NCBI GenBank assembly: GCA_013393545.1
Contig: JABXHG010000586.1
Span: 1 to 25,978 of the forward strand
From: Alteromonadaceae bacterium
GTDB taxonomy: Bacteria > Pseudomonadota > Gammaproteobacteria > Pseudomonadales > Oleiphilaceae
DNA: 25,978 nt
Reading direction: 5' to 3'
The notes beneath the pieces are model-generated. The model made no database searches, was not told the DNA's origin, and was given only the letters and a program-made list of their open reading frames with translations. A program made the translations under genes and the position numbers. Of this stretch, positions 23,017-25,978 are shown piece by piece (positions within the stretch are counted from its first letter, which is position 1; every line of letters begins with the position of its first letter).

Positions 23017-23403
23017 GTCGATGGTGTCCAGCAAGGCCTGCATGATGTCGTCCATCACCACGAAGCCTTTCAGCTCGTTGTCGGCCAGCACCAGCAGCCG
23101 CTTAACCCGGTGTTCGGTCATCAGCCGGGCCGCATGCCGGAGTGCCAGGTTTTCACCCACGCTGATCACCGGTTTGGCGCAAATGTCGTAAACATTGAGC
23201 AGATCAATATCGCCGTCTTCGGCAATGATCGCCTTCATTACGTTGGTATAGGAAATAAGTCCCCAGGCGTCATGTTCATGCTTGCGCTCGACGATCAGGG
23301 ACTTCACCTTGCGTTGTTTCATCATCGAGAGGGCTTCGCGCACGGTAGCGAAGGGGGAAATCTTGATGGTGTCGGTCACCATCACGTCTTTGACCAGTTT
23401 CAT
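23014..23403 (-). CDS. CBS-domain pair protein
   Basis: This is a 129-residue stand-alone Bateman module. CBS1 is KDVMVTDTIKISPFATVREALSMMKQRKVKSLIVER...GLISYTNVMKAI; CBS2 is ICAKPVISVGENLALRHAARLMTEHRVKRLLVLADNELKGFVVMDDIMQAL. Such modules bind adenine nucleotides and regulate partner transporters or enzymes. GGAG lies 6 bases before the ATG. It is the third gene of the DUF1538/P-II-like/CBS operon, 11 bases after the P-II-like gene, which suggests it helps sense energy state for the DUF1538 membrane protein (inference). Confidence 0.9.
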   Translation of the reverse strand: MKLVKDVMVTDTIKISPFATVREALSMMKQRKVKSLIVERKHEHDAWGLISYTNVMKAIIAEDGDIDLLNVYDICAKPVISVGENLALRHAARLMTEHRVKRLLVLADNELKGFVVMDDIMQALLDTID

Positions 23404-23414
23404 GGGCTCTCCGA

Positions 23415-23765
23415 TCAGAACGAGTCTTTAACGTGTTGCTCGAATTTTTCCACCTGAGCCAGGTCAATGCCGCCCAGGTGTTCCAGTGGCACTGTAAATA
23501 CCACGCCCTGTGAGTCTTTCGGGTCGGGCGTGATGATTTTCTGGATGGTCTTCAGTACCTCCAGTGACAGGCCTTTTTCCAGAACCATCAAAAGTACACT
23601 CTGGTTGCCCTCGTAGGTCATGCCGAAAAACGTTTTTCTGGCGGTGTTGCTGACGCCTCGACCGGACATCAGGGTAATACCGCCAGCGCCGCACTCCCGA
23701 GCCTTGTCGATGCATTTCTGTTCCAGGTCTTCCGGGACAACGGCGACCAGTGCCGAGAATTTCAT
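23415..23765 (-). CDS. P-II-like signalling protein
   Basis: This is a 116-residue protein with the ferredoxin-like strand-helix pattern of the P-II/GlnB superfamily: FSALVAVVPEDLEQKCIDKARECGAGGITLMSGRG, a T-loop-like segment SNTARKTFFGMTYEGNQS, then VLLMVLEKGLSLEVLKTIQKI and GVVFTVPLEHLGG. It lacks the Tyr51 uridylylation context of classical GlnB, so it belongs with P-II-like proteins that bind nucleotides and gate a neighbouring transporter (compare SbtB with SbtA). Its ATG overlaps the DUF1538 stop (ATGA), showing translational coupling and pointing to the DUF1538 protein as partner. Confidence 0.8.
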   Translation of the reverse strand: MKFSALVAVVPEDLEQKCIDKARECGAGGITLMSGRGVSNTARKTFFGMTYEGNQSVLLMVLEKGLSLEVLKTIQKIITPDPKDSQGVVFTVPLEHLGGIDLAQVEKFEQHVKDSF

Positions 23766-25249
23766 GATTGTTCCTTCCTGCGATCTGCAATGGTTTGAGA
23801 AACAATGGCGTAGGCCATTACGGTAACGATGGGGAAGATTGAGGCGAACGCTATCAGGCCGAAGCCATCGATCAAAACGCTGCGCCCGTCAATGCTGCTG
23901 GCCAGGCCAATACCCAGGGCCGTCACCAGCGGAACGGTGACCTCCGACGTGGTGACGCCGCCGAGATCATAGGCCAGAGCCACAATGTAGCGAGGTGCCA
24001 GCAGCGTCAGGATAATAACCAGGATGTATCCGCCCATCACATAATAGTGGATGGAGTCGCCGGTAATAATGCGGTGTACGCCAATGGTAATGCCAATGGC
24101 GACGCCCACTGCCACCAGAATACGAATAACGTTGCCATTCAGGCTACCGTTGGCGGCTTCCTCTACCTGCTGGCCGATGGCGATCAGCGCCGGTTCCGCC
24201 ATGGTGGTGGCAAAACCGATCATCAGGGCGAACAGGTAGATGTACAAGTGGTTGTCCCGGGCGGTGAGCTGTTCGGCCATGCTGGTGCCGATGGGAAAAA
24301 GCCCGAGCTTAAGGCCAACTACAAACGCATAGAGGCCAAGGATGACCAGTAGAAAACCGAAAGCCACGGTGGCCGGGTTGGCGAGTTTGCGGCGCAGCAC
24401 CAGATACTGGAAAAACAGCACAGTGATGATGATTGGCAGTACATCCCGCACCATCTCCGCCAGATTCAGCAGAACGCTGACAATGCCGGAAGGCCCGGAG
24501 GATTCCGATTCATTGCCGAGCACCAGTTCGCCGGCGGCAGTGTCGCCGGAATACACCAGCATGCCGTAACCCTGCACGGTAATCATCGGCACCATGACCG
24601 CCAGTGCCACCAGCCCGAAACCGTCAATCAGTGGGTTGCGGCCGGCAATGGAGGCCGCCAGGCCAATGCCCAGGGCGGCAATCAGGGGCACTGTCACTAC
24701 ATTGGTGGTCACGCCGCCGGAGTCATAGGCCAGACCCACGATTTCTTCGGGCGCAAACCAGGTGATAATCACCACGGTGATGTAACCGATGATCATAAAC
24801 CAGTGCAGCGGGTAGCCGAAAATGATCCGGAACACCCCTAGTGAAATCACCAGCCCCACGGACACCGCCACCAGCACCCGCAGGGTGAGGGCGTCAATCC
24901 GGCCTTCACTGATGGTTTGCGCCTGCTCCGCCACAGCAATCAAAGCCGGTTCGGCGATCACTGCAGAAAAGCCCATGGCAAAGCCGAACGACAGCAGAAT
25001 TAACAAAGAGCCGCGCTTGGCAAACTGGTTGGCCAGGCTTTTGCCAACCGGGAAAATACTCAACTCCAGGCCTTGCAGGAACAGCGCCACGCCGGCGGCG
25101 ACAATCAACAGGCCGACGACCATGCTGCCCAGGTTGTCGGGCACCTGTTGCAGAATCACCAACTGGAAGAACGCCACCACCACAACAATGGGCAGCAGGT
25201 TTTTCAGGGCGTGTAACAGGGAATGGCCGAATGCGCGGAGATAGAACAC
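23762..25249 (-). CDS. Duplicated DUF1538 membrane transporter-like protein
   Basis: This inner-membrane protein has ~12-14 hydrophobic segments and two tandem DUF1538 repeats. Paired motifs are SAVIAEPALIAVAEQ and ATTMAEPALIAIGQQ; GLAYDSGGVTTNVVTVPLI and ALAYDLGGVTTSEVTVPLV; AALGIGLAASIAGRNPLIDGFGL and TALGIGLASSIDGRSVLIDGFGL. Inverted or parallel repeats with small-residue motifs are typical of secondary transporters, but the substrate is not known. I chose the GTG at 25249 (495 residues) because GAGGA lies 4-5 bases upstream and the preceding frame back to a TTG at 25417 is non-conserved and runs into a promoter -10 element. It is the first gene of an operon with P-II-like and CBS sensors. 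Confidence 0.8.
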   Translation of the reverse strand: MFYLRAFGHSLLHALKNLLPIVVVVAFFQLVILQQVPDNLGSMVVGLLIVAAGVALFLQGLELSIFPVGKSLANQFAKRGSLLILLSFGFAMGFSAVIAEPALIAVAEQAQTISEGRIDALTLRVLVAVSVGLVISLGVFRIIFGYPLHWFMIIGYITVVIITWFAPEEIVGLAYDSGGVTTNVVTVPLIAALGIGLAASIAGRNPLIDGFGLVALAVMVPMITVQGYGMLVYSGDTAAGELVLGNESESSGPSGIVSVLLNLAEMVRDVLPIIITVLFFQYLVLRRKLANPATVAFGFLLVILGLYAFVVGLKLGLFPIGTSMAEQLTARDNHLYIYLFALMIGFATTMAEPALIAIGQQVEEAANGSLNGNVIRILVAVGVAIGITIGVHRIITGDSIHYYVMGGYILVIILTLLAPRYIVALAYDLGGVTTSEVTVPLVTALGIGLASSIDGRSVLIDGFGLIAFASIFPIVTVMAYAIVSQTIADRRKEQS

Positions 25250-25284
25250 GGCTTCCTCGGATTGTCGGTATCGAACGTTGAAAA

Positions 25285-25397
25285 CAGTACCACATTCCTT
25301 GATGTGTTTACTGATCCGGCTCAGTTTTGCCGTGGAATCAATAGGCTGACCGGTCGCTGGAGGGATAGTTTCAGCATTCACCAGAAAAATGCTGAAA
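25285..25397 (-). promoter_or_regulatory. Structured 5' leader of the DUF1538 operon (riboswitch-like)
   Basis: The leader runs ~160 nt from a predicted start near 25410 to GTG 25249 and shows three consecutive helices. Helix 1 is a perfect 10-bp stem (25388-25397 with 25369-25378, 9-base loop). Helix 2 is an 8-bp stem with one bulge (25346-25353 with 25316-25324). Helix 3 is CAGTA plus CACAT paired with ATGTG plus TACTG (25285-25313). The ribosome site follows. I do not match it to a named riboswitch. Confidence 0.45.
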
Positions 25398-25416
25398 ATA
25401 CACCACATAAATTTCA

Positions 25417-25422
25417 ATTATA
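25417..25422 (-). promoter_or_regulatory. -10 element of the DUF1538 operon
   Basis: On the minus strand 25422-25417 reads TATAAT, a perfect -10 hexamer in an AT-rich island. No convincing -35 is visible at 17 bases (TTACTG at a 15-base spacing is the best). It places transcription start near 25410 and argues against translation from the TTG at 25417. Confidence 0.5.
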
Positions 25423-25441
25423 AATTCAAAGGGACTACAGT

Positions 25442-25510
25442 AACTGCCAATGTCAGCGCCTGCCCCGTTTTCGGCCGCAGGCAGTTGGCTTCGGATGCTG
25501 CCTGGCAGCA
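25442..25510. repeat. Inverted repeats upstream of isocitrate lyase
   Basis: GCCTGC (25458-25463) pairs with GCAGGC (25477-25482), enclosing CCG-TTTT-CGG. An alternative outer pairing is AACTGCC (25442-25448) with GGCAGTT (25480-25486). TGCTGCC-T-GGCAGCA at 25496-25510 is a perfect 15-bp palindrome 47 bases before the ATG and is a candidate operator. The regulator is unknown. Confidence 0.5.
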
Positions 25511-25556
25511 GCTTTTCCGCACCTTTTGAACATCAAACGTAGAAAGGACAGAGATC

Positions 25557-25978
25557 ATGCCTTACGCACAAGACGTCGACCAAATTGCTTCCATCCTGAA
25601 GCAAAACCCGACCTGGAACGCCATCAACCCGAAGCACGCTGCCCGCATGCGCGCTCACAACAAGTTCAAGACTGGTCTGGACATCGCCAAGTACACCGCC
25701 AAGATCATGCGCGAAGACATGGCGAACTACGATAAAGACACTTCCCAGTACACCCCGTCTCTGGCCTTCTTGCCCCGCTTTCTCCGCCCGCCGTATATTC
25801 TTTCCCTCCATATGCCCTTCCGTTACACCAAGCGTCTTTACCTGTTCCTTTCTCGCTCTTTTGTTTCCCCCCTTCGCTCTCCGTTCCTCCCGCTTCCCTT
25901 CCCGTCCCTGCCCCACAATCCTTCCCTTCCTCCCCTCATCCCTCATCCGTCCCCCTTCCTTCCTCCGGCTGCCCCACT
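25557..25978 (+). CDS. aceA: Isocitrate lyase, N-terminal fragment
   Basis: This is the start of isocitrate lyase, the glyoxylate-shunt enzyme that splits isocitrate into succinate and glyoxylate. AAAGGA lies 8 bases before the ATG. Residues up to ~66 are clean and typical: TWNAINPKHAARMRAHNKFK, TGLDIAKYTAKIMREDMANY and DKDTSQYT.SL. From there the frame stays open to the contig end, but most residues are replaced by Pro, Leu, Ser and Phe through purine-to-pyrimidine miscalls; the residual matches (for example KR.YL.LS and ALRS-like VSPLRS) stay in register with the family. The gene runs off the window. It is divergent from the DUF1538 operon. Confidence 0.88.
   Translation, partial: MPYAQDVDQIASILKQNPTWNAINPKHAARMRAHNKFKTGLDIAKYTAKIMREDMANYDKDTSQYTPSLAFLPRFLRPPYILSLHMPFRYTKRLYLFLSRSFVSPLRSPFLPLPFPSLPHNPSLPPLIPHPSPFLPPAAP
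25753..25978. other. Degraded pyrimidine-rich base calls at right contig end
   Basis: From about 25753 the strand becomes almost purely C/T-rich. Compared with recalled isocitrate lyase, codons match after replacing purines by C or T: GGC TGC TGG CAC GGC becomes GCC TTC TTG CCC CGC. Over ~73 codons there is no insertion or deletion. This is a low-quality read tail kept in the assembly, not a natural low-complexity tract. Confidence 0.85.

Noticed and set aside
25250..25417. 56-residue N-terminal extension of the DUF1538 protein from a TTG at 25417
   Set aside because: The TTG overlaps a perfect -10 hexamer, has no ribosome site and encodes non-conserved residues; GTG 25249 has GAGGA close upstream.
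25496..25510. Terminator reading of TGCTGCC-T-GGCAGCA before aceA
   Set aside because: The loop is a single base and only four T residues follow after a gap, so an operator palindrome is the more sensible reading.
25533..25946. 137-residue minus-strand ORF rich in Arg, Glu and Gly at the right end
   Set aside because: It is created by the miscalled pyrimidine tract read on the other strand and covers the true start of isocitrate lyase.

Overview
This window reads as one complete draft contig from a marine gammaproteobacterium, most like Marinobacter. That placement is an inference from the gene set (DauA-type SulP, TRAP transporter, choice-of-anchor I protein, Vibrio/Marinobacter-type porin, MotAB, short GH84), the roughly 58-60% GC and the strong AGGAGG-type ribosome sites. 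No rRNA, tRNA, insertion sequence, prophage or CRISPR array was seen. Both extreme ends carry degraded base calls: about 130 bases at the left, purine-rich, and about 225 bases at the right, pyrimidine-rich. At each end the reading frame of a real gene (RND permease, isocitrate lyase) survives but the residues are corrupted.

Layout. 1-1.8 kb: tail of an RND efflux permease, a YqiJ/NfeD-like membrane protein and a TetR regulator. 1.8-5.5 kb: a lone secretin-like periplasmic protein on the minus strand, then a DAHP synthase and a dihydrolipoamide dehydrogenase-like flavoprotein. The DAHP synthase is preceded by a sigma70-like promoter, a short ORF with a run of Tyr/Phe/Trp codons and an intrinsic terminator, which together look like a transcription attenuator. 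5.5-6.6 kb: a DUF2061 membrane protein divergent from dps, with a near-consensus OxyR site between them. 6.6-10 kb: a choice-of-anchor I lipoprotein and an outer-membrane porin, each with an 11-bp-periodic PHO-box-like array upstream. The porin leader also holds an intrinsic terminator, suggesting a small RNA or premature termination. 10-13.1 kb: a TRAP transporter (dctP, terminator, dctQ, dctM) on the minus strand. 13.2-15.4 kb: a helical-bundle protein divergent from motAB. 15.5-19.1 kb: a GH84 beta-N-acetylglucosaminidase, a SIMPL protein, a macrodomain protein, a ChaN-like lipoprotein and a small ribbon-helix-helix-like protein. 19.2-25.4 kb: a group concerned with ion and carboxylate transport. 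It contains a DauA-like SulP transporter behind a 19-bp operator palindrome, a CASTOR/POLLUX-like RCK channel, and a convergent operon of a duplicated DUF1538 membrane protein, a P-II-like protein and a CBS-pair protein. The DUF1538 gene has a long, hairpin-rich 5' leader. 25.55 kb to the end: the start of isocitrate lyase.

How the genes fit together. Several units carry visible control elements that fit their products: aromatic-codon attenuation in front of the first step of aromatic biosynthesis, OxyR in front of dps, and PhoB-type boxes in front of a surface lipoprotein and a porin. The most likely undescribed biology is in the regulatory leaders of the DAHP synthase, the porin and DUF1538, and in the P-II/CBS/DUF1538 transport group.
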